A stretch of 64,000 nt of DNA from Antilocapra americana (GCA_007570785.1 ML662442.1:61604217-61668216), one strand, 5' to 3'; counted from the first letter of the stretch, positions 12,541-24,483 are shown. Translations and numbers: made by a program. Notes: a model not told the origin generated them from the letters alone.

Positions 12541-12665
12541 AATTTACTTGTCCTCTCTGAACCTCAGTTCCTTCATCTAAAAGATGTGTTAATACATACC
12601 TAGAAGGGCTTTTATGAAATTTAAGTGAAATGACATGTAAAAATGCCTAAGTGGTCAGAAGAGCA
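12541..12665 (+). repeat. MIR SINE
   Basis: Sense MIR resemblance: 'ctctctgaacctcagttcc', 'ttcatctaaaagatg', 'tacctagaagggcttttatg', 'aaatttaagtgaaatgacat' and 'gtaaaaatgcct'. The head is missing. Confidence 0.65.
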
Positions 12666-14323
12666 TTTTTTAAAAATTATTCATTAAGTCTACCGTAGCT
12701 TGGATAAAAGCCATGCACTCAAAATATAATTTTTAAATAGCCATATTTGCCACTCCACTATTCTATTTAATCCACCAACTATTTCAGAACTAGAGGAGGA
12801 AGAGAGGCACAGAAATATATAATTGACTTGATAAAATTTGTGGAATTGTCCTACTTTATTCCATAAACTACAAGAAGCAAGTCAGTGTATCTTTTTAATC
12901 TACATCCCCAGGTGAAGATTTCATGATGCTGCTGGCATTTATAAGTTGTCACGTGCTCTTAATGTATAAAACATCTCACTTCTATTGAGAAATACTATAA
13001 CAAGGGAATAACAATTTAATTATTATAATAATTAAATAATCAATAATTTCCTTTGTCAAGGAGAAGGAAAAGGTCTGTCAACATACCATCATACTCTCAA
13101 CAGACATAAGGTTGAAAAATAGACAATCTTTCAAGATATTCAAAGCATCTTTTTAATGTAATGATAAATATAAATGCATAGCTCTATATTTTTTATAACA
13201 TTAATTATATGAGAATATTAACATCACCTATTTTTTAAATAATCTCTAATTTAATCACTTAGATTTCATTGTTTTTTCTGTGTAATTTTTTTCCCCTGGC
13301 ATTCTAATGTTTGGAGACAAAGCTTTGAAGCTGAGAATGTCCAAAAGAGTTCTTTAGCCATCATGAGGCAAGTTTATTTTTGGAGAGGGAAGTATAAGGT
13401 CATAACTGTACTTTCAGTCTTTCTCCCCTCCAAGGAAAAGTAATTTTGTTTCCTTAGCCAATGTATTGATTTTAAGGCATATGTTAAAGATGACTGCATA
13501 GTCTTTGAAATTACTCTGTATTCTCACCTCTAATTCATTTAGAAGATTGGAAGTTCTCTAACACTGACACCAATATTAATTTCTTTTCTTTTTTTTTTTA
13601 AATACTGACCTGTTTTCTCCCCCTGAGATATATCGAGACATATTTAACTTAGATACATTACGTACCTGAAATAACAGGAAAATATTCCTGTCTCAGCATG
13701 CGATTTCTGCCCACTGTAATTTAGACATTCTTCACGCTGCATTTATGTTCACAAGGGTAATAGTACTTACATTAAAAACCTGCCCTCATGAAGTAGCTCA
13801 CCCTTCACAGGGTCCATTATAGCCTTTCACTCCCTGACCCTGCACTGCCTCCAACTCCCACTGTTTTTAATAAGCAACTCAAATGTGGTAAACTATCTTC
13901 TCTGTGCTGAGGGCAAAGGCACCAACAGACACATGATAACATGGTTTGGAAGAGCATGTTGAAATAAGCCCATAATTCTGGTCCTAAAATATCCTATTGC
14001 AAACAGTGTCTTAAAACTATTTTCAAACCCTAATTTTGAGTCTGAGTTCTTTAGACCAAAATTTTTCCTTCTACCATAAATGCTCTAATGAGACAGCTGA
14101 TGATATATGTGTTTCCAAGGTTATGCTTAGACAGCCATGCAGCAAGTGTTCATCAAGTAACTAAAAATAACATACAGGTAAGTCAAAGAAAGGTCAGCTC
14201 CTCTTACTAGTGGGTGAGAATACCATGAGGAAGCCCCAAAGCTTGACTGCAATTCCAAACAGCGAGTCTCAGACCCCACTTCATGTGAAGATTAAGAGAC
14301 AATCATTTCAAGCTTTTAAATTT

Positions 14324-14335
14324 GGGGGGGGGGGG
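14324..14335 (+). repeat. G12 homopolymer
   Basis: Twelve consecutive G in an otherwise AT-rich stretch. It falls inside a short chance reading frame and encodes a glycine run there, which argues against that frame being a gene. Likely length-variable. Confidence 0.9.
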
Positions 14336-14469
14336 AAGGACTTAGATAAAATAGTAGGAAAACATTGTGGAATAAAGGTAATATATACCTCCTTTTATAG
14401 GGGATTTAAAGATGCAAGACCAAATGAAGGAAATGCATCAGCTACACCACAATTTATCAAGAAGGACAG

Positions 14470-14665
14470 CACTGTAGCAAGAGTAATTGTGATATTAGAC
14501 AGATAGACCCAACTTCAAATTCGATCCCTAAGCAGTTTTAAGCAGGTTATTCACTCCACTTATCTCTAAACTGTCACTAATTGTGCACGTTCCATGTGAG
14601 GATTAAAAATATATATCACATCCCTGGTATAGTAGGAACCCAGTAAACTACCAATAAGTCATAGC
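14470..14665 (+). repeat. MIR SINE remnant
   Basis: The order 'gacccaacttcaaattcgat', 'agcaggttattcactcc', 'atgtgaggattaaaaata' and 'ggaacccagtaaactacc' follows sense MIR. Strongly diverged. Confidence 0.5.
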
Positions 14666-17439
14666 CAATAGGAGCAAGTACTCCCATTTCAGAGAGGCTT
14701 ATCTAAAGTGTTGAGTGTGCATCTACCTATTGTTTTAACATTGTCCCTTGGACTGTTACTTCCAAAAGTATTTCTTGGAGAAGCCATTTTGATGGAACTG
14801 AGGGGTGGAGAAAGGGGTAGGGTAGGGATGTTAGGGAGTACAAAGCAAGCAAGTTCTGGGACCAGTGGCTCTTAGTTATCAAATTTACATATTTGAGTGC
14901 TGAGAAGTACTGCTTCCAAATAGAGAACTCTACTATTTTTTTTTTAAAGTCTAAAAATCAAATGATTTTGATGCATAACCTTCCAGTTTTAAACTGAGGG
15001 TTTTAAGCTCTGTTACCTTCTTAGAATCTATTGCCTGTATTCAGTACTTACGGTATTTCCGTCTGTTTTAATGAACTAACGTTAAGATATTCTCTTATCC
15101 CTTTCTTCTCTCTCCTTGCCACCCTTCCCTTCTTCTCTCCACTACAACCCATCTTTCAAGTGGTGCTTAAGAACTGCAAGGCTCACAACACAGTTTCTTT
15201 GCTAGTATTAACAGACACTAATAACTAGATGACAAACAGAATAAACCAACATGTTGGCTTGATTTGCTTTATCCTCTAACATAAACAAAACTAGTTGTAA
15301 CACTGCAACTCACTATCTCTTAACCAACATTACAGGCACATACCTTTATTCTACCACTCTCTGCCATATTTTAACTCTGACAGATTTGTTATCAAATTAT
15401 TCTGTTAACTCAGGTATGTGAGAATTTAGCAATTATGATCTTGTAGAAACACATGCCTTATTATCAACTGTCTGTAAGAGGGTGATTGCAAGGCTACCCA
15501 TCATTTTAATGAGTGATTAAGGTTCCCAGTGAGACAGACTATCGACTAGAAACAGTAAGATAACACAAAAATTCCCTTGAAATTTCTTAGATATATTAAA
15601 ATGTGATACACTAAATACTAATATTATTTAGTAAGTTGTGAGTAGGTCTTTACTTAGAAAACCAAAGAACTATTGCTACATAGAAAAATCTAGCTGAAAT
15701 TGTGTTACTTAACAAATGTTACTATTTAAATATAATATTTCATTTGATTTTCACTATTTTCACTATTTTATAACACAATATCAGAAGAAATCCAGGCATA
15801 AAATCATGAGACCTATGCATGCTCACTATTGAATACAAAAAACATTTAGTCTCTTCAAATAAATATGTGAAGAAGACAAAACTTATTTTAGCAACCTGGC
15901 TAAATATTCATATTTATAAACTCTTGGATTAAAAAAAAAGATACACTGTCCCCAAAATAATAAATTAATTTATACACACATTTATTAGTATTGTTCAGTT
16001 TTCATTCTTCTCTGTGTAATCCCATTTGCTCTCTAAATTTCAGTCTGAGGATTTGACAAGGGGGCAGAATTGATACCTAGTTGGGCTTTTAAACTATTGA
16101 ATCACAATCTCACTCAGCTTTACAACCAAGGAAGAATGGTTTCTTTTTTCAACCTTCAGATTAACTTAATAACAGAAGGCTTTTATTTTTGTGACAGATA
16201 GACATAAATAGATACTTAGACAGACAGAATGTGTGCATTTTACAGAAGGGACTCTGCGTAGTGATTTACACTATCATCAGTGAAAAGTACCAGACTGAAG
16301 GTTGAATACAACATAGTATAATTTTAAACTGTCAAATGGGTACTCTAGAGACTCTAAACTAAAATTCAATTAGTCATTTTACAAAACCTGTTAAAAGGAA
16401 AAAGCAGTCATAATTACAGATGATAAATTTATTGAGATGTCAATCACAATGTCTATGCTCAGATCTAAGTCCGAACATGTAGCAAAATGGTCCAGTGAAT
16501 TTGTTTCATGATGTCATAAGCAAAAAGGAACATCTGACAAGGTCAAGAATACAGATGTATTTGAGATCGAAGAACAATTTCTACTTCCCTGCAACACCTC
16601 TCATTCTCTATGGATTTGATTTTTATAGGCTAGATTTTTAAGGAGTAGAGGATTGGAATTAATGAGACTAGTAAAAGACAAAAGAAAAAGAGAGAGATCC
16701 TTAAAACGAGCTCCTTCTTGGTAGTATTATTAACATTTAAAATTTAAACCAAAATAAATAAATGAAATCATTTATGAAGGCAAAAGCTAAATATAATTAA
16801 GTATATAAAGATCTTCTAATTACATTAAAATCTGAACTGAATGTAATGATTGAGAAGTAAGATATTTTCAATTCAATTAATTTTAAAGCAAGAGGGAGAT
16901 CTTTTTTGTTTAATGCTTGACCAAAATATTTTAAACCACATTATACAAGTTGACATTTTTCCTAAGTAAAATGAAATAGTGTCTTGGAAAATCAGACATG
17001 AAAAACATCGTTTATGTTCATGAGGACATTATAGTTTAGTGGAGAAAAGGAGATATTTTTTAAAGTATTGTAACAGCCTGCAATTGAAATATGCACCAGG
17101 TACAGTGGACAGCATATCTGAAAGTGAGGACAGAGAAATATTTTATAAAAACTCCATACCAGCCGGGAGAATCTTCTCAAAGCAGACAGAACTTGAGCAG
17201 ACATAGTAAGAATGGGTTAGAGTTTGATGAATGGATAAACAGAGAGTTGTCTAAACAGAAGAAAGAAAACATATTAATACAAAGGCTCAGAGATGTCAAA
17301 GAGCATATTATCTTTGAATGTGGGAGAAGGGATAAAGGTTGGTGAGAAAAAAAAAAAAGGAATTTGAACCCATTTGAGGTACTGTAACATCTTTTAATTC
17401 TTTGTCTAGTTTCCCCAAAGTATCCTTGTGAGCTCTGAT

Positions 17440-18235
17440 TTTATTTACTCCATTTCTTGGCATTTTCTAATAACATATAAGACATACAAAGAAAAGAACA
17501 CAACTCATAATTAAACACTTCAATGATTTTTCAATTTCAGCTTATCTGCGAAAAAACCATCTAGATCAAGAAAGATTGTGTTACCAGTATCCAGAAATCC
17601 CCTTCCTGCCACATTCCAAGCACTAACCACTCCCCACCCCTCTAGGCCCTCCTGTAGGTAAATAACAACCTGACTTCTAACATCATCAATTTGTTTTGCC
17701 TGTTTTTGAAATTTACATAAATGAAACACAGTACATACCCTTTTGTGTTTAGTTTCTTTCCTTCAAGATTATGTGTGCAAAATTCATTCATATCATATAA
17801 AGCAACAGTTTTTCATTTACATTGCAACATTATGTGGATTTATCACAATTTTATTCATTGCATTGTTGACAGACATTTGGATTGCTTTCAGTTTTGGACT
17901 ATTTTGGATACTAATGCTGTAAGTGCTCTTGTACAAGTTATGTAGAAAACATGTGACCTCAGTCCTGCTGGGTTGATACCCCAAAATGGGTCTTCTGGGA
18001 AATTAGGCTGTACAAAATGGTTACACAGATTGACACCTGACCAAAGTTCAGTAATATGAAGACTTTCACTTGCTCCATATTCTCACCAACACTTTAAATT
18101 TTAATTTTCATCTTCTTGCTCCATGTGTTCTAGCTTCATGCTGTGGCTTTAATTGGTATTCCTTTGATGTAAGAGTTGAGCAGGTACTCACATTTTCATT
18201 TGATTTTTGGCCATTAGGAAATATTCATTCTTTTG
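17440..18235 (-). repeat. Old L1 3' region (L1M-type)
   Basis: Reverse-oriented L1 3' UTR resemblance: 'gttttgcctgtttttgaaat', 'acataccc' then 'ttttgtgtttagtttctttc', 'gacatttggattgctttcag', 'cttgctccatattctcacc' and 'ttttggccattaggaaat'. It ends head-to-head with the plus-oriented L1 that starts at about 18505. The short reading frames over it are not coding. Confidence 0.75.
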
Positions 18236-19419
18236 CATGCTATTTTAAATGTCCTACACTGGCCTTTCAATCACCATCATTATCAGCTGACAAAGGCAGC
18301 TTTGCTGAAGAACACTTTAAGCAATCATTAACAGCATTATGTCTTCAAATGAAAAGAAGTAATTTTCTTTTCTACTCATCTTCATTTTTTTGGTATCTAA
18401 TCTATTTATTCACTCTTATCTCTTCCCTGCTACCTTTTTAGGACAAAAAGATCAACAAACAGATGCCAATTAACGATGTCCAAGTATTGTAAAGAGAGTC
18501 TAATAACAAGATTGTTGACAAGGGATTAATTTCCAAAATATGCAAACAACTCATACAGCTCAATATTTAAAAAACAAATAATAAAAAAAAAAATGGCCAG
18601 AAGATCTAAATAGACATTTCTCCAAAGAAGATATACACATGACTAAAAAGTACGTGAAAATATTCTCAACATCAATAATTAGTGGAGAAATTCAAATTAA
18701 AACTGCAATGAGGTATTACCTCACGCCAGTCAGAATGGCCACCATCAATAAATCTACACGCAATAAATGCTAGACAGGGTGTGAAAAGAAGGGAACCCTC
18801 CTACACTGTTGGTGGGACTGTAAATTGGTATAGCCACTATGGAGAACAATATGGAGGTTCCTTAAAAAAAAAAAAAAAAAGCAGAAAATAAAGCTACTAT
18901 ATGATCCAGCAACCCCACTCCTTGGCATATACCTTGAGAAAATAATTTAAAAAGATACACGCACCACAGTGTTCATTGCAGTGCTACTTAAAATAGCCAG
19001 AACAGGGAAATAACCTAAATGCCCATCAATCAACAGAGGAATGGATAAAGAAGATGTGGTACATATATTCAATGGAATATTACTCAGTGAATAAAAACAA
19101 AATAGTGTCATTTGCAGCACAATGGATGGACCTAGATAGGGATTACACTACACAGTGAAGAATTCAGACAGAGAAAGACAAATAAATATAGTATTGTTCA
19201 TATTTGAAACCTAAAAAATGGTACAAACAACCTTATGTATCGAAACAGAAACAGAGTTACAGATGTAGACAACAGAGAGGGTAAGAGAGGGAGGGATAAA
19301 CTGGGAGACTGGGGTTGACATACACACATTATATTTATAAAATAGATAGTTATATAGCACAGGGAACTCTAATCAATACTCTGTAATGGTCTATGTGGGA
19401 AAAGAATCTAAGACTGAAT

Positions 19420-19443
19420 ATATGTATATATATATATATATAT
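19420..19443 (+). repeat. (TA)n run inside L1
   Basis: 'tatgtatatatatatatata' lies next to the alternating 'tgcatgcgtgcatgcatg' tract. This probably marks the A/T-rich site into which the neighbouring SINE inserted. Confidence 0.8.
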
Positions 19444-19458
19444 GCATGCGTGCATGCA

Positions 19459-19676
19459 TGTTAAATACCATTGTTTCAGTGGTATACAACTCTTTAGGAC
19501 CCTATTGACTATAGTCCACTAGGCTCCTCTGTCCATGGGATTCTCCAGACAAGAATACTGGAGTGGGTTACCATGCCCTCCTCCAGGGGATATTTTTGAC
19601 CTAGGAATTGAACCCACATCTCTTTTTACATCTTCTGCAGTGACAGGCAAGTTCTTTACCACTAGCAACACCTGGA
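19459..19676 (-). repeat. Bov-tA SINE inside L1
   Basis: Reverse-oriented: 'ctattgactatagtccacta', 'ccatgggattctccagacaa', 'tactggagtgggttaccatg' and 'gacaggcaagttctttacc'. It interrupts the L1 3' UTR. Confidence 0.85.
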
Positions 19677-19712
19677 AAGCCATATGTACATGTATATGTA
19701 TATGTATATACA

Positions 19713-19990
19713 TTGAGTTGGACAAATAGTTCATTTGGATTTTTCTGTAGCACGTACATTCAGTTACTAACACATGTCTGATTCTTTGCAACCCCATGGA
19801 CTGCAGCCTTCCAGGCACCCCTGTCCATGGAATTTTCCAAACAAGAATACTGGAGTGGGTTGCAATTTCCTCCTCCAGGGGATCTTGCCGACCCAGGGAT
19901 GTCTCCTGCATTGGCAGGTGGATTCTTCACCACTGCGCCAACTAGGCATCTTACAGAAACACTCATAAACAAACTTCTTGGCCAATCCAA
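19713..19990. mobile_element. Mariner-type MITE carrying a Bov-A insertion
   Basis: The left end starts 'ttgagttggacaaatagttc' (19713-19750) and the right end finishes 'aaacttcttggccaatccaa' (19951-19990). The reverse complement of the left end aligns along about 38 bp with the right end, so these are terminal inverted repeats. Both resemble the bovine mariner termini as I remember them. No transposase is present; the interior is a Bov-A SINE (about 19756-19949). The flanks are TA-rich, as mariner insertion requires. Confidence 0.7.
19756..19949 (-). repeat. Bov-tA SINE inside the mariner
   Basis: Reverse-oriented: 'tgcaaccccatggactgcag', 'tactggagtgggttgcaatt', 'gggatcttgccgacccaggg' and 'ggcaggtggattcttcacc'. 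It lies between the two mariner termini, so it is younger than the mariner. Confidence 0.85.
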
Positions 19991-20867
19991 AATATATATA
20001 ACTGATTCACTTTGCTATATACCTGAAACTAACACAACATTGGAAATCAACTGTACTCTATTTTTTTTTTAAATGTTTTAAATAGTTCCAAAGGGGGAAA
20101 GAAAATGTTTGCATCAGAGACTCAGCCTTACTTTTGGGCTGCTAAATGTTTGAGTTTTCTCATTTTTAATAATTAAGAAAAATAGAATGTATATTTTAAA
20201 ATAAATAGATCATTCATAAAATTTTAATATGATAAATCTAAGTATCTCCTTTTTTCCAAATTATGAATGATGTTCAGTGAGGATTTTAAAGGAACATCAG
20301 AAGGAAAATGAAAAAAAAAAGTAGTGTAGATTATAAAAAGAGAACAACAAAAGAAGAATAGACACATAGATTCTTTCAACATCTAAAAAAACTAAATGCA
20401 AATTGCATTTGCAAAAATAAAGTGGCCATGACCTTTTTCCCTCTTCTGCATGATTAATTACTTAATGTCCTATTAATTGAAAGATGTGGCTGAATTTCAA
20501 ACACTTCCATTTTCTGTGCACATCATCCTGTACTGTAACCACCGATTAAGCTGTTCATCAAAGGTGAACCAACAAGGTCATCTGAGCAGTAACTCTTCAG
20601 CTATTCATTACTCATCTTCAATGGTAATTAACAATGGTAACATTTCCATAAATCAACATCTTTCTGATTGTTCTCTGATGATAAACAGTCAAAATAGGTG
20701 CATCCCAGCTCACCCCTTCTACTTTTATATAAAAATTCAGTCTAAATATACAACAGAAAAAGCACAGATAAAATATTATGGAAGTTTCTTTAATTAAAAT
20801 GTATCAGGAAAATAAGGTTATGTACTTTTGAGGGAAAATATAAACCTACAATACACAACTAAATGAG

Positions 20868-21815
20868 TCTAAAACAAGTAACCCAATCAAAAAATGGGCA
20901 GAAGCTCTAAATAGACATTTCTCCAACGAAGACAAATTGTCAAAAAGCACCTGAAAAAATGCTCAATATCACTAATTATAGAGATGCAAATCAAAACTAC
21001 TGTGAGGTATCACCTCACACCAGTCAGAATGGCCATCATCAAAAAGTCCACAAACAACAAATACTGGAGAGAGTTTAGAGAAAAGGGAACCCTCATACAC
21101 TAATGAAAACTGGTACAGCCACTATGGAGAATAGTACGGAAGTTCATTAAAAAACTAAAAATAGAACTACCATTTGACCCAGCAATTCCACTTCTGGGAA
21201 TACATCCAGATAAAACCATAATTCGAAAAGATACATGCACCCACAATGTTCACTGCAGCATTATTTACAATAGCCAAGCTAAATTTTCATCAACAGATGA
21301 ATAAGTAAAGAAGATGTGGTATATATGGGCAATGGAATAGTACTCAACCATAAAAATGAAATAATGCCATTTGCAACAACATAAATGGACCTAGAGGTTA
21401 TCATACTAAGTGAAGTAAGACAGAGAAAGACAAATAACATATGATACTACTTATATGTGGAATATAAAGAATGATACTGCAAAGTAACTTATTTAAAAAA
21501 CAAAAACAGACTCACAGCCTCAGAAAACAAACTTGTAACCCAAGGGTAAAGTGTGTGTGGGGGTTGGGGGGCAGTAAATTAGGAGCTTGGGATTAACATA
21601 TATATATATTACTAAATATAAAATAGATAATTAACAAAGACCTACTCTTCAGTACAGGGAACTCTACTCAGTATTGTGTTATAACTTATATGGAAAAAGA
21701 ATCTAAAAAAGAATAGATATTTGTGTATGTACAACTAAATCAGTTTGTACACCTGAAATTAATATTGTGTATCAACTATATTTCAATGTAAAATAAAATT
21801 TTTTTAAATTAAAAA
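20868..21815 (+). repeat. L1 3' end
   Basis: The same portion of L1 as at 18505: 'aatgggcagaagctctaaat', 'cagtcagaatggccatcatc', 'gacccagcaattccacttct', 'tgttcactgcagcattattt', 'gaagatgtggtatatatggg' and 'tacacctgaaattaatattg'. It ends in 'aataaaattttttt'. It is uninterrupted and in direct orientation to the previous L1. Confidence 0.85.
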
Positions 21816-22844
21816 GTAAATTTTAAGCATAGCTTGGATGGATTTTTATGAAGTGAACATGCTTGGTAAAATACTACCCAGGTCATACACAGTATATTAG
21901 TGGCACCCTAAGAACTCTTTTAAACCTCCTTATAGTCATAAACTACACCAAATAAAACATTATCATGGCTTCTATTTTATTATTTTACCTGATTTTTTAA
22001 TATTTAAATAAATGAAATCATAAAGAATACAAAAATAAATAAATAAATAAGTCTGCTGACAACACAAGGGTGAAGTATGAGAAGCAAAGGGTACCAGTAG
22101 CCTAGTACCAATTTATTCCTCTGGAAATTATGGCTCAGCTCAGATACACCATGGGATGAAATAGTAAGAAAAATTAAAGTGTACAATATTATGAATAAAA
22201 CAATGAAACTATATTTTAAAATTTAAATTACTACTAATACGCAAACATCTCAGCAAACACATAGGATAATATACTATAATAAAATGATATATCGTTACAT
22301 AGTATATTAATATATTGCATTATTAAATATCAGTGTATTGTATATTGTATATGTGATCATATGTAATTATATTCCATATTTTATTTCTAAGTAATAGGAA
22401 AATAATTTATTCTCTTTAGTAAAATATTTTAAAATTTCTATTTGCAGTTTCAAGTTTTCAATTTAATAATATACACACAGACGTTGAAATTAATTCCAAA
22501 CTAGTCTGTAACTGAAGGCACAAATATTAGCCTGCTAGTGTAGAAAATGGTATGTGTATGTTAAGATCCTATGTTATTAATAATTAAGGGAAAACACAAT
22601 TTGAACTGGCTTAAACAATAAGAAGACGTACCATTTCACAAAACCAAAATGCAAAAGATATAACAAGATCAAGGTAAAGAAAGGAGGGCTCAGCCTTACT
22701 TTTCTACAGTCAACTCACAAAAGCCCTCTCCATCTCCATCTCTATCTAGCCGGTCTCTCCTGAGAGCCGATGGCATGCTCATGGCCAATGGCATGAGATA
22801 AGCTCTCTCCCTACCATGAAGCAAGAAAACTTCTCTTCAGCCTG

Positions 22845-23613
22845 GTGTTGCTGTTGTTTAGTCGTCAAGCTGCGTGCAACTCTTTGTGACCCCATGGACT
22901 GTAGCACACCAGGCCTCTCTGTCCCTCACCATCTCTCAGAGTCTGCCCACATTCAAGGCCATTGTCTCGGTGATGCCATCCAGCCACCTCATCCTCTGAC
23001 ACTCTCTTCTCCTGCTCTCAATCTTTCCCAGCATCAGGGACTTTTCCAGTGGGTTAGCTGTTCTCATCAGGTGACCAAAACATTGGAGTTTCAGCATCAG
23101 CATCAGTCTTTCCAATGAATATTTAGGACTGATTTCCTTTAGGATGGACCGGTTGGATCTCCTTGCTGTAGAAGGGACTCTCAGGAGTCTTCTCCAGCAC
23201 CAAAGCTGAAAGGCATCAATTCTTTGGTACTCTGCCTTCTCTACGGTCCAGTTCTCACAACTGTACTTGACCACTGAGAAGACTATAGCCTTGACTATAT
23301 GGACCTTTGTTGGTAGAGTGATGTCTCTGCTTCTCAACACGCTGTCTAGGTTTGTCATAGCTTTCCTGCCAAGAAGCAACTGTCTTCTGATTTCATGGCT
23401 CCAGTTTCCATCTGGAGTGATTTTAGAGCCCAGGAAGAGGAAATTTGTCACTACTACCACCTTTTCCCCTTCTACATGCCATGAAATAATGGGGCTGGAT
23501 ACCATGATCTTAGGTGGTTAACATTTAGTTTTAAGTCACCTTTTTCACTCTCCTCTTTCACCCTCATCAAGTGATTCTTTAGTTCTTCTTTGCTTTCTGC
23601 CATTAAAGTGGTC
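22845..23613 (-). repeat. BovB 3' half
   Basis: Reverse-oriented and 5'-truncated, about 770 bp. An open minus-strand frame of 189 codons (22936-23505) survives here; it carries the conserved C-terminal BovB features FLGSKIT near its start, then GRKAMTNLDSVL, FQLWCWRRLLRVP and KIESRR. RT catalytic motifs are absent, so this is a dead fragment and not a gene. It lies about 400 bp downstream (in transcript sense) of the PTPRK exon donor. Confidence 0.9.
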
Positions 23614-24011
23614 TGATTACATCAAATCTTATGATTTAATAGAAAAGGTAGTAAGTGAGCTGATCTCACAATGTAGATGGTTTTGAAAGGATTTTGGAGG
23701 TTGTTCTTTTTATTTTTTTTATGTTTTAGTTTTATTTCCATTTTGCTTTTTTATTAAACGGGAAAACAAGCACTAATATTTGCATTTATTTTCAGGGTCA
23801 GAGATAATGAAGATTACAGTGAATTCTCTTGAGGAACAAAGGATTACATAAAGTTATTCAAGAAAAGGCAAAGAATCCATTGAGGGTCATTGATGGGGTC
23901 AAGTAGTTTGACCACAGTAGTCTGTTATAACAAATTATTATATTATAACCTAATATGAGAAAATGCTACATATTCCAAATGGACTTTTCCAACCTCAGTA
24001 AACAGAATGAC

Positions 24012-24017
24012 TCTTAC
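24012..24017 (-). promoter_or_regulatory. PTPRK: 5' splice site of PTPRK exon 2
   Basis: On the minus strand the exon ends in CTCAAG and continues GTAAGA, a near-consensus U1 site. It leaves the reading frame in phase 1. Confidence 0.9.
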
Positions 24018-24140
24018 CTTGAGGCATCTCTGGTGGCAGATAATGAGGTTCTTGAGCACTAACATGTACCCATTCAAAGTCATCATATAAATCCTGGTGG
24101 TAATCACAAGCTCCAGGACCATCATCAAAAGTACAGCCAC
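24018..24140 (-). CDS. PTPRK: PTPRK exon 2 (start of the MAM domain)
   Basis: This 123-bp internal exon is 2 + 40x3 + 1 bases, so it is phase 1 at both ends. The complete codons read GCTFDDGPGACDYHQ, then DLYDDFEWVHV, then SAQEPHYLPPEMPQ. That is the N-terminal part of the MAM domain as I recall it for PTPRK (about residues 35-74 of the human protein), just after the signal peptide. It includes the two early cysteines of the domain. The paralogue PTPRM differs clearly here. PTPRK is a type I membrane phosphatase that mediates homophilic cell-cell adhesion through MAM, Ig and fibronectin III repeats and dephosphorylates junctional substrates through its cytoplasmic domain. What is seen is an open frame with no stops, a good acceptor and donor, and strong amino-acid identity. 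Exon number follows from family gene structure. A 65-codon frame in another phase over this exon is a shadow. Confidence 0.93.
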
Positions 24141-24167
24141 CTGAAAGGGGAAAAGAAGAATTACTGT
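24141..24167 (-). promoter_or_regulatory. PTPRK: 3' splice site and branch region of PTPRK exon 2
   Basis: Read on the minus strand, an 18-nt pyrimidine-rich tract ('cttcttttcccctttcag') abuts the exon. A plausible branch adenine in 'tataac' sits about 26 nt upstream, near 24167. The branch point is an inference. Confidence 0.8.
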
Positions 24168-24483
24168 TATATTCTAAACAGTAGATGTTTTGGAGAAGAC
24201 ATTAGATTGCAATGCACATTGTGGTACTCATAATTTAATAATAAATAGTATTTCTATCACTACTTTCATTAAATGTTCCCCTACATTGAAACTTCTATCA
24301 GTATCTTGTTAGAATAAGAGATTGGTTTGAGCCTCAGAAGTAAGGCTGAGGCACAGATTTTTAAATATGAATAATAACAGAAGATACATTTAACTATATA
24401 AACCACCAGGAATCTAAACAGCTTTACTGGGGGGGGAGGGAAAGAAGGAAAAGAGTGAAAACTGTCTTTATAAGGCAAGTTCC

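Larger units (their letters stand above)
18505..20070 (+). repeat. L1 3' end, interrupted by SINEs and a mariner
   Basis: Sense L1: the ORF2 tail and 3' UTR ('gacaagggattaatttccaa', 'agacatttctccaaagaaga', 'actgttggtgggactgtaaa', 'gatgtggtacatatattcaa') continue to about 19445 and then are broken. The L1 end resumes at about 19991 with 'gattcactttgctatatacc' and 'tgaaactaacacaacattgg' and finishes in a T-rich/A-rich stretch near 20070. The interrupting elements are a Bov-A at 19459-19676 and a mariner at 19713-19990. Confidence 0.85.
1..24017 (-). other. PTPRK: PTPRK intron 2, 5' portion
   Basis: Transcribed right to left, this is the intron that begins at the donor of the exon at 24018-24140; exon 3 (rest of the MAM domain) is not in the window. 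Apart from the repeats listed separately, I see only AT-rich unique sequence without recognisable genes in 908-1880, 2233-2540, 2618-3480, 3656-5554, 5771-6610, 7056-7969, 9298-10114, 10658-11359, 11535-12067, 12149-12540, 12666-14469, 14666-17439, 20071-20867, 21816-22844 and 23614-24011. Small items inside them: TA runs at 1454-1468 and 1658-1672, a G12 run at 14324-14335, and a short L2-like piece near 7432-7490. The intron assignment is inferred from the exon; the absence of genes is what I see. Confidence 0.8.

Noticed and set aside
14210..14506. 98-codon plus-strand frame
   Set aside because: Contains a glycine run from the G12 homopolymer, ends in MIR sequence and resembles no family I know.
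18070..18441. 123-codon plus-strand frame
   Set aside because: Antisense of the old minus-oriented L1 plus flanking sequence; no protein similarity.
19519..19911. 130-codon minus-strand frame
   Set aside because: Runs through two Bov-tA SINEs and part of the mariner; read-through of repeats.
22560..22844. Possible old interspersed repeat ('tgaactggcttaaacaataa...')
   Set aside because: It vaguely recalls an old mammalian repeat, but I could not assign a family or boundaries.
22936..23505. Longest open frame in the window (189 codons, minus)
   Set aside because: It is the C-terminal remnant of a BovB frame without catalytic RT motifs, inside a truncated LINE.
23943..24140. 65-codon frame overlapping the PTPRK exon
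   Set aside because: Wrong phase relative to the MAM-domain frame and it runs past the splice donor into the intron.
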